From contig OZ253663.1 in NCBI GenBank assembly GCA_965263215.1, positions 2,346,647 to 2,410,646 on the forward strand: a DNA stretch of 64,000 nucleotides, given 5' to 3'. The DNA is from UBA1672 sp965263215 (GTDB taxonomy: Bacteria > Pseudomonadota > Alphaproteobacteria > Micavibrionales > Micavibrionaceae). Under the pieces are notes generated by a model that was not told where the DNA came from, ran no database searches, and saw only the letters and a program-made list of their open reading frames with translations. A program made the position numbers and the translations under genes. This document shows, one piece after another, positions 41,669 to 50,773 of the stretch; the first letter of the stretch is position 1, and the number at the start of each line of letters is the position of its first letter.

Positions 41669-42906
41669 GGAATTTCCACTCCCATTGATTTTGCAACATT
41701 TACAGCGCTGAGCAAACCGTCTTCATGAAATCCGTAACGCTGATACGCACCACAAAACCACATACCGTTCTTGCCCTGTATGTCTTTGATTTTGTCCTGC
41801 GCCTTAATAGCTTTAAGATCAAAAATCGGATGAGAAAAAGTGTGCTCGTCCATAATCAGTTCCTCGCTCGGTCTGCGTCCAGGATTGAGTGTTACAATAA
41901 TCGGATATTGCGGATCAAGGCCCTGTAGATTATTCATCCAATAACTCAACGACACGTTATCACTTTTGTCTTCCTTGGTTTCAGATAAATATACCCAGCT
42001 TGCCCAGCATTTCTTGTTTTTCGGCATAAAGCTAGTATCGCTGTGAACAATAATGTCATTCGCCTGATAATCAAACGCACCAAGGACCGCTATATATTCA
42101 CTGTTTGCCTTATCAATCATACCAAGGGCCTGATCAGCATGGCAGGAGAAAACAACCTGATCATATGTTTCTTCTGTACCGTGTTCATCTCTTATACGAA
42201 CACCACCCTCCACAGAGACAACGCTTTGAACACCGCAATTCAATTTGATTTGATCTTTGAAACTCTCTGTCAGACATGCCACATACTCACGGCTTCCACC
42301 CGTGACCGTATACCATTGCGGTCTATTGTTAACACTCAGCAAACCATGGTTTTTAAAGAATTGTAAAAATGTGCGCGCCGGAAATTTCATTATGGTATCA
42401 ACAGGGCAACTCCAGATTGCTGCGCCCATGGCCAGCAAGTAATAACGTCGAAACCATTCCCCCATATTCAGCGCATCCAGACATTCAAGCAATGTAATAT
42501 CTGCATCTTTTTCTATATAGGCCAGTGCCTGTTTATTAAAACGCAGCACATCGGTCAGCATTTTATAATAAGAAGGACGGAAAATGTTTTTCTTCTGCGC
42601 GAACATCCCACTGGAACCATACTCTAACCAAGCATTATCTATGCTGACGCCAAATGACATGTCGCTTTTTTGAAAAGGAACATCCAAATCTTTGAACATC
42701 CCCATTAAATTAGGATAATTCCAGTTATTAAAAACAATAAATCCTGTATCTACGGGCGTTGTTGTATTGCCTGTAGGAACATCTATCGTCCTACTATGCC
42801 CACCGATATAAGCGTTCTTTTCGTATACAGTAATATCATGGTGCGGTACCAGCAGATATGCCGCACCTAAACCTGAAATACCCGATCCTATTATTGCAAT
42901 TTTCAT
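41659..42906 (-). CDS. FAD-dependent amine-oxidase-like oxidoreductase
   Basis: 415 residues from MKIAIIGSGISGLGAAYLL (a longer frame adds seven residues, without a ribosome site). Dinucleotide fold GSGISGLGAA, second FAD motif near GGHSRTIDVPTG, and the C-terminal FAD contact MWFCGAYQRYGFHEDGLLSA. It belongs to the NAD-binding_8/amine-oxidase family that pairs with DUF1365 and Cfa-like genes. It probably oxidises or desaturates the fatty-acyl product. Confidence 0.92.
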   Translation of the reverse strand: MKIAIIGSGISGLGAAYLLVPHHDITVYEKNAYIGGHSRTIDVPTGNTTTPVDTGFIVFNNWNYPNLMGMFKDLDVPFQKSDMSFGVSIDNAWLEYGSSGMFAQKKNIFRPSYYKMLTDVLRFNKQALAYIEKDADITLLECLDALNMGEWFRRYYLLAMGAAIWSCPVDTIMKFPARTFLQFFKNHGLLSVNNRPQWYTVTGGSREYVACLTESFKDQIKLNCGVQSVVSVEGGVRIRDEHGTEETYDQVVFSCHADQALGMIDKANSEYIAVLGAFDYQANDIIVHSDTSFMPKNKKCWASWVYLSETKEDKSDNVSLSYWMNNLQGLDPQYPIIVTLNPGRRPSEELIMDEHTFSHPIFDLKAIKAQDKIKDIQGKNGMWFCGAYQRYGFHEDGLLSAVNVAKSMGVEIPWE

Positions 42907-42952
42907 TTCAACAGTATCGCCCAGCATGCCTTACGCGTCTATGTCATCAATA

Positions 42953-44257
42953 TTACAAAGTCGTAATGATTTTTAATCCTGGATTTGTGTTTACAGCCTT
43001 TACTGTGCCTCCGTGCAAATCAATAACCGCAGATACGAGACTTAGCCCAAGCCCTGTTCCAGAGCTGCTCCGGCTTTTCTCACCGCGATAAAAACGGTCA
43101 AATATTTTACCCTTTTCATCTTCCTGAACACCGGAACCAGAATCTGATATCTCGATACAAACTCTGGAGCCATCGTGATACAGACCGACCATAACCGCTC
43201 CTTTTTTCGGGGTGAACTTAACGGCATTATCCAGCAAATTAGCATAAGCCTGAAACAAAAGATCACGATCACCGTTACATGATGCCTCACTTAAATCCGC
43301 ACTCAATTCTATGTCTTTTTCTTCCGCCAGCGGCTCATAAAAATCTACGACATCCCCGAGTAATAGCTTTAAATCAACCTCTTGAAACTGACTGCGTTGT
43401 TTTTCAGCTTCAATACGCGAAATTCTGAGCAAGGCATTAAATGTAGACAGCAATTGATCAGCCTCCTCCATCAACTCTGCGTAGTCATCATGCCCATATT
43501 TTTCCTGCAAGGCTTCGATCTTGTTACGCATACGTGTCAGGGGCGTTCGTAAATCATGTGCGATATTATCAGAAACTTGCCGAACACCTTGCATAAGCTC
43601 CTCTACACGCTCAAGAAGGGTGTTAAGAACAGCAGCCATATTACTGAGATCATCCCAGCGCGATCCAAGCTCTACACGGCGAGACAAGTCACCGGTTTCT
43701 ATTATTTCGCGCGCTGTATCGGCGATTTTATTGGTGCCACTCACAACAAAAATACTAATCAGATAGGATACGAACACGACCAACATTACAAAACCAATAC
43801 TGGCAATTCCTAGCCATTGCATGAATTTGAAATCTTGTGAAATTTCAGTGATGTCAATCCCAACGAGCAATTTGCGACCACTTTCAAATGTATGGATTCT
43901 AGCAGCATAGCGCCTATTGTTTTCAGGGTAATTAAAAACAATGATGCCCTCGGCCAATCGTGAAACAGACTTTGGAATATCGTCCGGTAAACCGCCATCT
44001 TCGTTTAAAAAAATATAAAGCCTGCTTTTTTGTGGAGGTATAACGCCCTGATCATCCAAGGATTCAATATACCTGATCTCTGAATCCAGCGCTGCTTCTG
44101 TGCTATGCACAAAATGCCCTTTGGTAAAGTAATTGATAAAATAACCTAAACTAACTGAGGCTGCGCCACACAAAACCGTGAACAATAAAGCCATAATAAA
44201 GCTAGAGCTTTTTGTGTAACGCCGGTTTTCAGTCTTCGATGATATATCCGGCACCAC
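42953..44257 (-). CDS. Sensor histidine kinase
   Basis: 434 residues. Two TM helices (about 20-43 and 152-175) flank a periplasmic sensor of about 110 residues. HAMP follows, then the H-box NIAHDLRTPLTRMRNKIEAL, N-box NLLDNAVKFTPKK, G1 DSGSGVQ and G2 GTGLGLSL. The layout is that of EnvZ/CusS-like kinases, and the signal is unknown. It overlaps the response regulator by 29 bases. The following photoprotection genes start 46 bases later, which suggests a shared transcript. Confidence 0.93.
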   Translation of the reverse strand: MVPDISSKTENRRYTKSSSFIMALLFTVLCGAASVSLGYFINYFTKGHFVHSTEAALDSEIRYIESLDDQGVIPPQKSRLYIFLNEDGGLPDDIPKSVSRLAEGIIVFNYPENNRRYAARIHTFESGRKLLVGIDITEISQDFKFMQWLGIASIGFVMLVVFVSYLISIFVVSGTNKIADTAREIIETGDLSRRVELGSRWDDLSNMAAVLNTLLERVEELMQGVRQVSDNIAHDLRTPLTRMRNKIEALQEKYGHDDYAELMEEADQLLSTFNALLRISRIEAEKQRSQFQEVDLKLLLGDVVDFYEPLAEEKDIELSADLSEASCNGDRDLLFQAYANLLDNAVKFTPKKGAVMVGLYHDGSRVCIEISDSGSGVQEDEKGKIFDRFYRGEKSRSSSGTGLGLSLVSAVIDLHGGTVKAVNTNPGLKIITTL

Positions 44258-44906
44258 GCACAGTCCTTATAATTTTAGTTTCAAAACCTTTATCAATTTT
44301 TGATCTCAGACGACTAATATGAACATCAATAACATTGGTTTGCGGATCAAAATGGTAATCCCAAACATGCTCTAATAACATTGTCCGTGTTACAACCTGC
44401 CCCTTATGTTTTAAAATATATTCAAGGAGTTGAAATTCCCGTGATTGTAGCTCAATACTCTTGCCGCCACGTATAACTTTGCGTGCAAGAAGATCCAGCT
44501 CCAGATCACCAGAAAAAAGTTTGGCATCCCCCTTTTGCGCACTGCTATCTCGCCGCCGGCTTAAAATTTCTATCCTTGCCAATAGCTCGGCAAACGCAAA
44601 CGGCTTCACCAGATAATCGTCTCCACCAGAGCGCAACCCCTTTACGCGATCGTCAATTTCACCCAGTGCACTTAGGATAAGCGCAGGCGTTGTGTTACCT
44701 GCCCCACGTATCGTCTTGATAATCGTTAAGCCGTCAAGCTCAGGCAACATACGGTCAACAATCAAAGCGTCGTAATCTTCAGTCGTGGCCAGAAACAAAC
44801 CATCTTTACCGTTATTCGCGGTATCAACAGTGTGGCCAGCCTCTTTCATTCCTTTGGTAATATAGGCAGAAACGGTTGGATCATCTTCAATTACAAGTAA
44901 GCGCAT
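44229..44906 (-). CDS. OmpR-family response regulator
   Basis: 225 residues from the ATG at 44904-44906 (MRLLVIEDDPTVS), with GGAAATT upstream; a TTG three codons earlier is less likely. The receiver domain has D-D at 8-9, the phospho-acceptor in YDALIVDRMLPE and Lys in LVKPFAF. The winged-helix C-terminus has SREFQLLEYILKHKGQVVTR and VIDVHISRLRSKID. It is partner of the kinase downstream. Three tandem 13-bp units lie just upstream and may be its own binding sites. Confidence 0.94.
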   Translation of the reverse strand: MRLLVIEDDPTVSAYITKGMKEAGHTVDTANNGKDGLFLATTEDYDALIVDRMLPELDGLTIIKTIRGAGNTTPALILSALGEIDDRVKGLRSGGDDYLVKPFAFAELLARIEILSRRRDSSAQKGDAKLFSGDLELDLLARKVIRGGKSIELQSREFQLLEYILKHKGQVVTRTMLLEHVWDYHFDPQTNVIDVHISRLRSKIDKGFETKIIRTVRGAGYIIED

Positions 44907-44930
44907 AATTTCCAATCAAAATATACTTAG

Positions 44931-44968
44931 TAATACTTTATGAATAGGCACTATGAATGGGCACTATG
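44931..44968. repeat. Tandem 13-bp repeats, possible response-regulator sites
   Basis: AATAGGCACTATG (44943-44955) and AATGGGCACTATG (44956-44968) are head-to-tail with 12 of 13 identical, and TAATACTTTATG (44931-44942) is a weaker third unit. They end 25 bases before the response-regulator start codon. OmpR-type regulators bind direct repeats of about one helical turn, so autoregulation is a reasonable guess. Confidence 0.45.
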
Positions 44969-45053
44969 ATAGTTTCAAGACTTATTCTGCCGCAGCAAGA
45001 CAAGACAAAAGACAATCGAAATGAGTTAAGCTATTGTTTTGATTTAATAAAAT

Positions 45054-45130
<77 letters not shown>

Positions 45131-45248
45131 TCACCGAAAAGAACCAGAGTTAATCACTCTGCGATCAAATAGATGGCATGTTATAGACCCGCATCTATGC
45201 AAAAGCAAGGGGCGTAAACAAAAAATAATCCCAATAAACCAGTTTGCA

Positions 45249-45277
45249 TTGACACAAAGCATCCCTATGCCATAACT
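45249..45277 (+). promoter_or_regulatory. Probable sigma-70 promoter of the thi operon
   Basis: TTGACA at 45249-45254, a 17-bp spacer and ATAACT at 45272-45277. It is 18 bases upstream of the TPP riboswitch, as expected for a leader that begins with the aptamer. Confidence 0.55.
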
Positions 45278-45294
45278 TTGGCAGATAATACAAA

Positions 45295-45369
45295 CTCACA
45301 AGGGGTGCCCGACGGGGCTGAGATTATACTCTTGGAACCTGATGCGCATAAGCGCCGTAGGAATGTGAG
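45295..45369 (+). ncRNA. TPP riboswitch (THI element)
   Basis: P1 pairs CTCACA (45295-45300) with TGTGAG (45364-45369). The conserved cores are AGGGGTGCCC, GGGGCTGAGATTATAC and TTGGAACCTGATGC. The variable P3 extension is short. The thiO start codon follows 6 bases after P1, and no terminator lies between, so thiamine pyrophosphate probably blocks translation start, since the only purine-rich site (TAGGAATGTGAG) is inside the aptamer. Confidence 0.95.
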
Positions 45370-45375
45370 CAACCA

Positions 45376-46449
45376 ATGACACAGCATCCAGAAACAATAT
45401 CCGTTGTCGGCGCAGGCATTATGGGCATCATGTGCGCATATACGCTGCAACAGAAATTTCCTGACTGCGCCGTTACACTCTATGACCCTGATGGATTTCC
45501 GGCAAATAACGCAAGCTTCATGGCCGGCGGTATGATCAGCCCCTTCAGTGAGCTTGATCACATGCCCAACCATTTTCTGCCCGCAGGATTATCCGCCATT
45601 GATATATGGGAAAGCATCGGCAAAGACACAGGCAGCAATTTCGAATTCTCCCGTAACGGCAGCCTGCTTATCTCCCATGAAAAAGACAGGCATATCCTAG
45701 AGCGATTTAAATCTATTTTACCTGCTTGTGATGACTGGGAAGTAGCCAACGCGAACAGAATTAAAACACTCGAGCCCGCCCTGCCGAACAACACATTTCG
45801 ATACGGCATAAACATAAATGGAGAAGCACACCTTCACCCACAAAAAACAATGATGATGCTCCTTAATAACATCCGGAGCAAAGCATCAAAAGTCCTTGAT
45901 TTAAAACAAAAATCATACGAGACAAATACCATCGTCGACTGCCGCGGCATTGGCGCAAAAACAAACGACCAACAGCTTCGCGGCGTGAAGGGCGAGACAC
46001 TTGTCGTTCGCAATACGGAGTTTCATTTATCGCGCCCGCTACGCCTCATGCACCCGCGCTATCCGCTTTATATTGTACCACGAGAGGATAATATTTTCAT
46101 GATCGGCGCAACCATCATTGAGAGCGAGAATAACGAGAGCGTATCAATACGATCCGGTATGGAGCTTATGAGCGCGCTCTACAGCATCCACCCGAGCTTT
46201 GGCGATGCGGACATTTTGGAAATGAACGCGGGCATCCGCCCCGCCTACCCCGACAACCTGCCCCGTGTTACGGTGGATGGAAACGTCATACGCTGCAACG
46301 GCCTGTATCGTCACGGGTTCTTGTTCGCACCCATCATGGCAGAATGCACCGCGAGCATTATTGCGGGTGAAGATTATGAATTTAATGCCCTTTTTGTAAG
46401 GAACAACGACAATGAAGATTATATTGAACGGAGAACCGCTAACGCTTGA
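45376..46449 (+). CDS. thiO: Glycine oxidase ThiO
   Basis: 357 residues with the FAD fold (VVGAGIMGIMCAYTLQQ) and a DAO domain; GGMISPFSE and PVRINGLYRHGFLFAP-like C-terminal motif (RCNGLYRHGFLFAP). It oxidises glycine to the imine used for the thiazole ring of thiamine. It is first in the operon after the TPP riboswitch. Its last 38 bases overlap thiS. Confidence 0.92.
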   Translation: MTQHPETISVVGAGIMGIMCAYTLQQKFPDCAVTLYDPDGFPANNASFMAGGMISPFSELDHMPNHFLPAGLSAIDIWESIGKDTGSNFEFSRNGSLLISHEKDRHILERFKSILPACDDWEVANANRIKTLEPALPNNTFRYGININGEAHLHPQKTMMMLLNNIRSKASKVLDLKQKSYETNTIVDCRGIGAKTNDQQLRGVKGETLVVRNTEFHLSRPLRLMHPRYPLYIVPREDNIFMIGATIIESENNESVSIRSGMELMSALYSIHPSFGDADILEMNAGIRPAYPDNLPRVTVDGNVIRCNGLYRHGFLFAPIMAECTASIIAGEDYEFNALFVRNNDNEDYIERRTANA

Positions 46450-46612
46450 GAATAGCGTGAGCATAACAGAACTGCTTATTGACCAAGGCTATGACGGGAA
46501 AGTCGTGGCCGTGGCGATAAACAATAATTTCCTTCCGAAATCATCCTACGCGCAAACAGAGCTACAGGATAATGACCGCGTTGAAATCGTTGCGCCTATG
46601 CAAGGGGGGTAA
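46412..46612 (+). CDS. thiS: Sulfur carrier protein ThiS
   Basis: 66 residues with a ubiquitin-like fold and the essential C-terminal Gly-Gly (VAPMQGG). It begins MKIILNGEPLTLENS. ThiF adenylates its C-terminus and sulfur is then added for thiazole formation. The start lies inside the end of thiO and thiG follows 3 bases later. Confidence 0.95.
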   Translation: MKIILNGEPLTLENSVSITELLIDQGYDGKVVAVAINNNFLPKSSYAQTELQDNDRVEIVAPMQGG

Positions 46613-46615
46613 GCT

Positions 46616-47413
46616 ATGGACGACCAATGGAACATCGGGAATACCGCCATCAATTCACGCCTGTTTTTAGGAACGGCGGCGTACCCCTCCCCCGATATTC
46701 TGCGCAGGAGCATAGAGACCGCGCAACCGGGCTTGCTCACCGTTTCTCTACGCCGTGAAAACGCCGCGGGCAAGGGGCAAGCTTTCTGGGATATCATTAA
46801 GGGCTTTGATATTCCGGTCCTTCCCAACACCGCTGGATGCTATGGCGTGGAAGAAGCCGTCACCACCGCGCAAATGGCGCGTGAGATATTTGAAACGAAT
46901 CGTATAAAATTAGAAGTGATTGGCGATGATTATACTTTGCAACCAGACCCTTACGGCCTTTTGGATGCAACAGAAAAACTGATCAATCTGGGGTTTGAGG
47001 TTTATCCATATATGACAGACGACCTCGTCCTCGCCCAACGCCTTGTCGATTTGGGATGTGATATTTTAATGCCGTGGGGCGCGCCTATTGGCTCCGGTCG
47101 TGGGTTGAATAATACATACGCGCTCAAACAGCTCCGTGATCGCTTTCCTGATAAAACACTCGTCGTGGACGCGGGAATTGGCGCACCATCCCATGCGGCG
47201 GCGGCGATGGAGATGGGGTATGACGCCGTTCTCCTCAATACTGCCGTGGCCAAAGCCACAGACCCCGCCATGATGGCGGGCGCATTTGCAAATTCCGTAA
47301 AGGCAGGCAGAAACGCTTATCTTGCGGGTATTATCGCGCCGCAGGAAGACGCCACGCCATCCACGCCTCTGCTTGATCGCCCGTTCTGGCATCAGGAAGA
47401 AAAGGCAGGATAA
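46616..47413 (+). CDS. thiG: Thiazole synthase ThiG
   Basis: 265 residues, a TIM barrel. Visible motifs: NSRLFLGTAAYPS near the N-terminus, the Schiff-base Lys region RIKLEVIGDDYTLQPD, DCDILMPWGAPIGSGRG-like segment (CDILMPWGAPIGSG) and DAGIGAPSHAA for phosphate binding. It joins the ThiO imine, the ThiS sulfur and deoxyxylulose phosphate into the thiazole. It lies between thiS (3 bases) and thiF (3 bases). Confidence 0.95.
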   Translation: MDDQWNIGNTAINSRLFLGTAAYPSPDILRRSIETAQPGLLTVSLRRENAAGKGQAFWDIIKGFDIPVLPNTAGCYGVEEAVTTAQMAREIFETNRIKLEVIGDDYTLQPDPYGLLDATEKLINLGFEVYPYMTDDLVLAQRLVDLGCDILMPWGAPIGSGRGLNNTYALKQLRDRFPDKTLVVDAGIGAPSHAAAAMEMGYDAVLLNTAVAKATDPAMMAGAFANSVKAGRNAYLAGIIAPQEDATPSTPLLDRPFWHQEEKAG

Positions 47414-47416
47414 CCC

Positions 47417-48472
47417 ATGGAGCGTTACGTTCGGCAACTGGCTCTGCCTGAAATTAATTTACTCGCGCAGGAAAAACTATCGCAAACGACCTTGCTTATG
47501 GTTGGTGCCGGTGGGCTTGGAGCGCCTGCCCTTCCCTATTTGGCGGGTGCAGGCATTGGGCACATTATCATTGCCGATCATGATGGCATTGATATTTCCA
47601 ACCTCCACCGTCAGACGGTTTATAAATCACATGAGGAAGGGCAAAACAAAGCCGAGCGCACAGGTGCATATTTACGTGATTTAAATCCCGAAATCACGAT
47701 TAGCACAATTACCGATAAAATATCGGCAGATAACGCAAACGAATTTCTCGACGGTCACAACATCAACATTATTCTGGACGGGAGCGATAATTTCGAGACC
47801 AAGGCTCTACTCAACGATATCGCCATCAACATGGGCGTGCCCTTCATCACCGCGAGCGTTAATCAGTTTCAGGGTCAAATTGGTGTGTTTGCGGGTCATG
47901 AGGCGGATAAGCCATGCTACCGATGCCTGTTTCCCGAATTTCCCGATGATGCGCGCAACTGTAACGAGGCCGGAATCCTCGGAACATCCGCAGGTATTGT
48001 CGGCATGATGCAAACACATCTGACATTGCTAAAACTTTTGGATATTGATCAAGAAAAGCCTGAGAATTTCTGGAATATTAATTTAAAAACACTTCGGATC
48101 GAAAATTTATGCGCACCAAAGGACGGCAAGTGCTTGTACTGCAATAATGCCCCGAAAAAAGAACAAAAAACAACGAAAGAAAGGACGATGACAGACATGA
48201 TCAGCATTGACCAACTCAATGACGAAAACAGCATTATCATAGACGTACGCCAACCCGAAGAATTGGTCGCCGATCCGCTCAACAATGATCTTATTAAAAC
48301 GCCGCCAATGAACATCCCCCTGCCGGAATTAATCGGGCGTTTAGATGAACTGCCCGAGGGTCAACGCCTCGCCTTTGTCTGTGCAGGCAATATCCGCAGC
48401 GTTCAGGCCGCGGAATATTTATCGGCCAAAGGATATGAGAATGTGTGTGTGTTGGATAAATTTACGATTTAA
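47417..48472 (+). CDS. thiF: ThiF adenylyltransferase fused to a rhodanese domain
   Basis: 351 residues. The E1-like domain (about 1-245) has MVGAGGLGAPALPYLAGAGI for ATP, DISNLHRQ and zinc cysteines CYRC and CLYC. A linker is followed by a rhodanese domain (about 258-351) with active loop C-AGNIRS (AFVCAGNIRSVQAA). It adenylates ThiS; the rhodanese part probably supplies persulfide sulfur, as ThiI does elsewhere. Its stop overlaps the stop of the convergent gene at 48469. Confidence 0.93.
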   Translation: MERYVRQLALPEINLLAQEKLSQTTLLMVGAGGLGAPALPYLAGAGIGHIIIADHDGIDISNLHRQTVYKSHEEGQNKAERTGAYLRDLNPEITISTITDKISADNANEFLDGHNINIILDGSDNFETKALLNDIAINMGVPFITASVNQFQGQIGVFAGHEADKPCYRCLFPEFPDDARNCNEAGILGTSAGIVGMMQTHLTLLKLLDIDQEKPENFWNINLKTLRIENLCAPKDGKCLYCNNAPKKEQKTTKERTMTDMISIDQLNDENSIIIDVRQPEELVADPLNNDLIKTPPMNIPLPELIGRLDELPEGQRLAFVCAGNIRSVQAAEYLSAKGYENVCVLDKFTI

Positions 48473-49986
48473 GCCGCCTTATCATAGCCTGCGATGACAT
48501 CAGGGCGAGGATAAAGCTCATCCATAGGCACAGATTTACCGTTCCCTTGCACGATACGTACATGTTTACGCCGCAAACCCCGTGGCTCTGCCGCGCCGCA
48601 TGAATGGGCGATAGTTTCAACTTCATGGATAATATTTTTCGCGTAATTGGCGACCTTCACGGCCTTATCCGCAGGGTCTAGTCCCTTTTGCAAACGTTTG
48701 TCATGCGTCGTAATCCCTGTCGGGCACGTGTTTTTGTTACATTTCATCGCCTGAATACAGCCCAGCGAAAACATAAAGCCACGCCCTGCATTAATAAAGT
48801 CTGCACCCGCGCATATCGCCCAAGCAACCTCAGAGGGGGTAATCAGCTTACCCGAAGCAATGATTTTAATGCGATCACGCAAACCATATTTATGCAGCGT
48901 ATCAGAAACGAGCGGTAAGCTCTCCTCGATACAGAGCCCAACATTATCAATCAATGGCATCGGCGCAGCGCCCGTACCGCCATCGCCGCTGTCGATTGTG
49001 ATAAAGTCCGGCGCGCTTTCTATGCCGCGCTTATGAATTTCTTGGCACATTTCATCGAGCCAATCATGTGTGCCGACCACGGCCTTGAACCCCGTCGGCT
49101 TTCCACCAACATCGCGAATACGATTTATAAAATCCAGAAGCTCGGAGACACTACCAACTTCGGGATGACGGTTAGACGAGATAGAAGGCTGACCTGCGGG
49201 GATGCCACGGACTTTCGCGATTTCTTCTGTGACTTTGGCCGCGGGCAGAATACCGCCCTTGCCCGGTTTCGCCCCCTGAGAGAGCTTGAGCTCTATCATT
49301 TTTACTTCATCGTGCGCCGTAATTTCCTTAAGCTTTTCTTCTGAAAAATTACCGTTCTCATCGCGCACGCCGTACTTTGCCGTGCCGATCTGAAACACGA
49401 TGTCACACCCGCCCTCAAGATGATAAGACGCAAGACCGCCTTCTCCCGTGTTGAGCCAGCATCCGGCCATCTTTGCACCGCGAGAGAGTGCCTGCACAGC
49501 TGGTTTCGATAACGCACCGTAACTCATCCCCGATATGTTGAAAAAGGAAGGCGCGTCATAGGGGCTTTTGCAATATGGCCCGATGGTCAAAACTTTTGTT
49601 TTCGCAACATCAGAGCCCATCACAGGAAACGGGCAATTTATAAAAATAAACGTGCCTGCAGGGTTTAAGTTTTTGGTTGAACCAAACGCAACCGTGTTGT
49701 CTTTCCCCTTGGTTGCGCGATGCACCCATTCCCGCTCTGCGCGATTAAACGGCATTTCCTCACGATCCATAGCAAAGAAATATTGACGGAAAAATTCCCC
49801 CAGCATCGAGAATAAAGATCTGAACCGCCCCAATACCGGATAATTACGGCGCACCGCGTTTCTGGTTTGTGTTACATCAATGAAAAACATCACAATCAGG
49901 GCAATAACAAACAGCCCGACAGCCAAGATAAACAACGTTGAGAGTAGCTCTAACCCGCGTGCGACCCAATCCGGTAACATAACCAT
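48469..49986 (-). CDS. Membrane-anchored FMN-binding glutamate-synthase-like protein
   Basis: 505 residues from MVMLPDWV, with AAAGGAAAAG upstream; the longer frame is rejected. Two N-terminal TM helices (about 10-40) are followed by the GltS FMN barrel: FNISGMSYGALSKPAVQAL, GEGGLASYHLEGG, KPGKGGILPAAKVT, IDSGDGGTGAAP and the Fe-S-like CNKNTCPTGITTHD. It lacks the glutaminase domain, so it is not a full GltB. The substrate is unknown. It faces the thi operon. Confidence 0.9.
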   Translation of the reverse strand: MVMLPDWVARGLELLSTLFILAVGLFVIALIVMFFIDVTQTRNAVRRNYPVLGRFRSLFSMLGEFFRQYFFAMDREEMPFNRAEREWVHRATKGKDNTVAFGSTKNLNPAGTFIFINCPFPVMGSDVAKTKVLTIGPYCKSPYDAPSFFNISGMSYGALSKPAVQALSRGAKMAGCWLNTGEGGLASYHLEGGCDIVFQIGTAKYGVRDENGNFSEEKLKEITAHDEVKMIELKLSQGAKPGKGGILPAAKVTEEIAKVRGIPAGQPSISSNRHPEVGSVSELLDFINRIRDVGGKPTGFKAVVGTHDWLDEMCQEIHKRGIESAPDFITIDSGDGGTGAAPMPLIDNVGLCIEESLPLVSDTLHKYGLRDRIKIIASGKLITPSEVAWAICAGADFINAGRGFMFSLGCIQAMKCNKNTCPTGITTHDKRLQKGLDPADKAVKVANYAKNIIHEVETIAHSCGAAEPRGLRRKHVRIVQGNGKSVPMDELYPRPDVIAGYDKAA

Positions 49987-50047
49987 GACTTTTCCTTTCA
50001 AAAATCTGAATGTCTGATTGTGTAGATCATACCTGTTATCGAGACAT

Positions 50048-50086
50048 AAAAAAAGCGGTGTGAAGCCATGCTCCACACCACTTTTT
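50048..50086 (-). terminator. Rho-independent terminator after ppa
   Basis: GGTGTG (50057-50062) pairs with CACACC (50074-50079), extended by the flanking A/T tracts. Read on the minus strand the stem is followed by CTTTTTTTATG. It lies 24 bases beyond the ppa stop codon. Confidence 0.8.
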
Positions 50087-50109
50087 ATAAATCTATAATG
50101 TAAAAAAAC

Positions 50110-50649
50110 TTAAGCTGCTTTTTGCGCCTGTTCGTTTTCAATGCCTTCAACAATAAGTGCTTTCGCTTTCTCTGAGCCTTCCCAGCCCTGCATCTTCACC
50201 CACTTACCTTTTTCAAGGTCTTTGTAATGTGTAAAGAAATGCTCAATCTCATCAAGAAGGATTTTCGGCAGATCACTATATTCTTTGATATCGGCAAACA
50301 TGGGGTGCGTTTTATCAACGGGAACGGCCAGAATTTTCTCATCCATACCACCATCATCTTCCATCACCAATACACCGACAGGACGGGACGCAATGACTGC
50401 ACCGGGCATAATGGCATGTTGTGCATACACAAGTACGTCAACAGGGTCGCCGTCACCGCCCAATGTGTTTGGAATAAATCCGTAATTGGCGGGATAGAAC
50501 ATCGGGGTATGCACGAAACGATCAACGAATAACGCGCCGGATTCTTTATCCAGTTCGTATTTCACAGGCGTGCCGCCCGCAGTATTTTCGATGATGACAT
50601 TGACGTTGTTCGGCGCATCTTTGCCGACTGAAATTTTTGAAGTATCCAT
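50110..50649 (-). CDS. ppa: Inorganic pyrophosphatase
   Basis: 179 residues, family I length. The signature DGDPVDVLVY (with three catalytic Asp) and the flanking ANYGFIPNTLGG and DKTHPMFADIKEYSDLP are present; YELDKESGALFVDRF gives the Lys and Glu near the active site. It hydrolyses pyrophosphate from biosynthetic reactions in the cytoplasm. It has its own terminator and is not in an operon. Confidence 0.96.
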   Translation of the reverse strand: MDTSKISVGKDAPNNVNVIIENTAGGTPVKYELDKESGALFVDRFVHTPMFYPANYGFIPNTLGGDGDPVDVLVYAQHAIMPGAVIASRPVGVLVMEDDGGMDEKILAVPVDKTHPMFADIKEYSDLPKILLDEIEHFFTHYKDLEKGKWVKMQGWEGSEKAKALIVEGIENEQAQKAA

Positions 50650-50743
50650 TATACCGTTTCCTTACAAAAGGTTATATCTTTGACTATATGGTGTCATTCA
50701 TACAAGTCAGACCTTGAAACGGCAAGGTTTTTTGATGAAAAAA

Positions 50744-50773
50744 ACAAAAAAGCAGGGGTTGGCTACTCCTGCT
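50744..50773 (-). terminator. Rho-independent terminator overlapping a stop codon
   Basis: AGCAGG (50751-50756) pairs with CCTGCT (50768-50773), and the minus strand continues with TTTTTTGTTTTTTT. The stem holds the last codons and the TAG of the small gene at 50763-50906. Confidence 0.75.
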
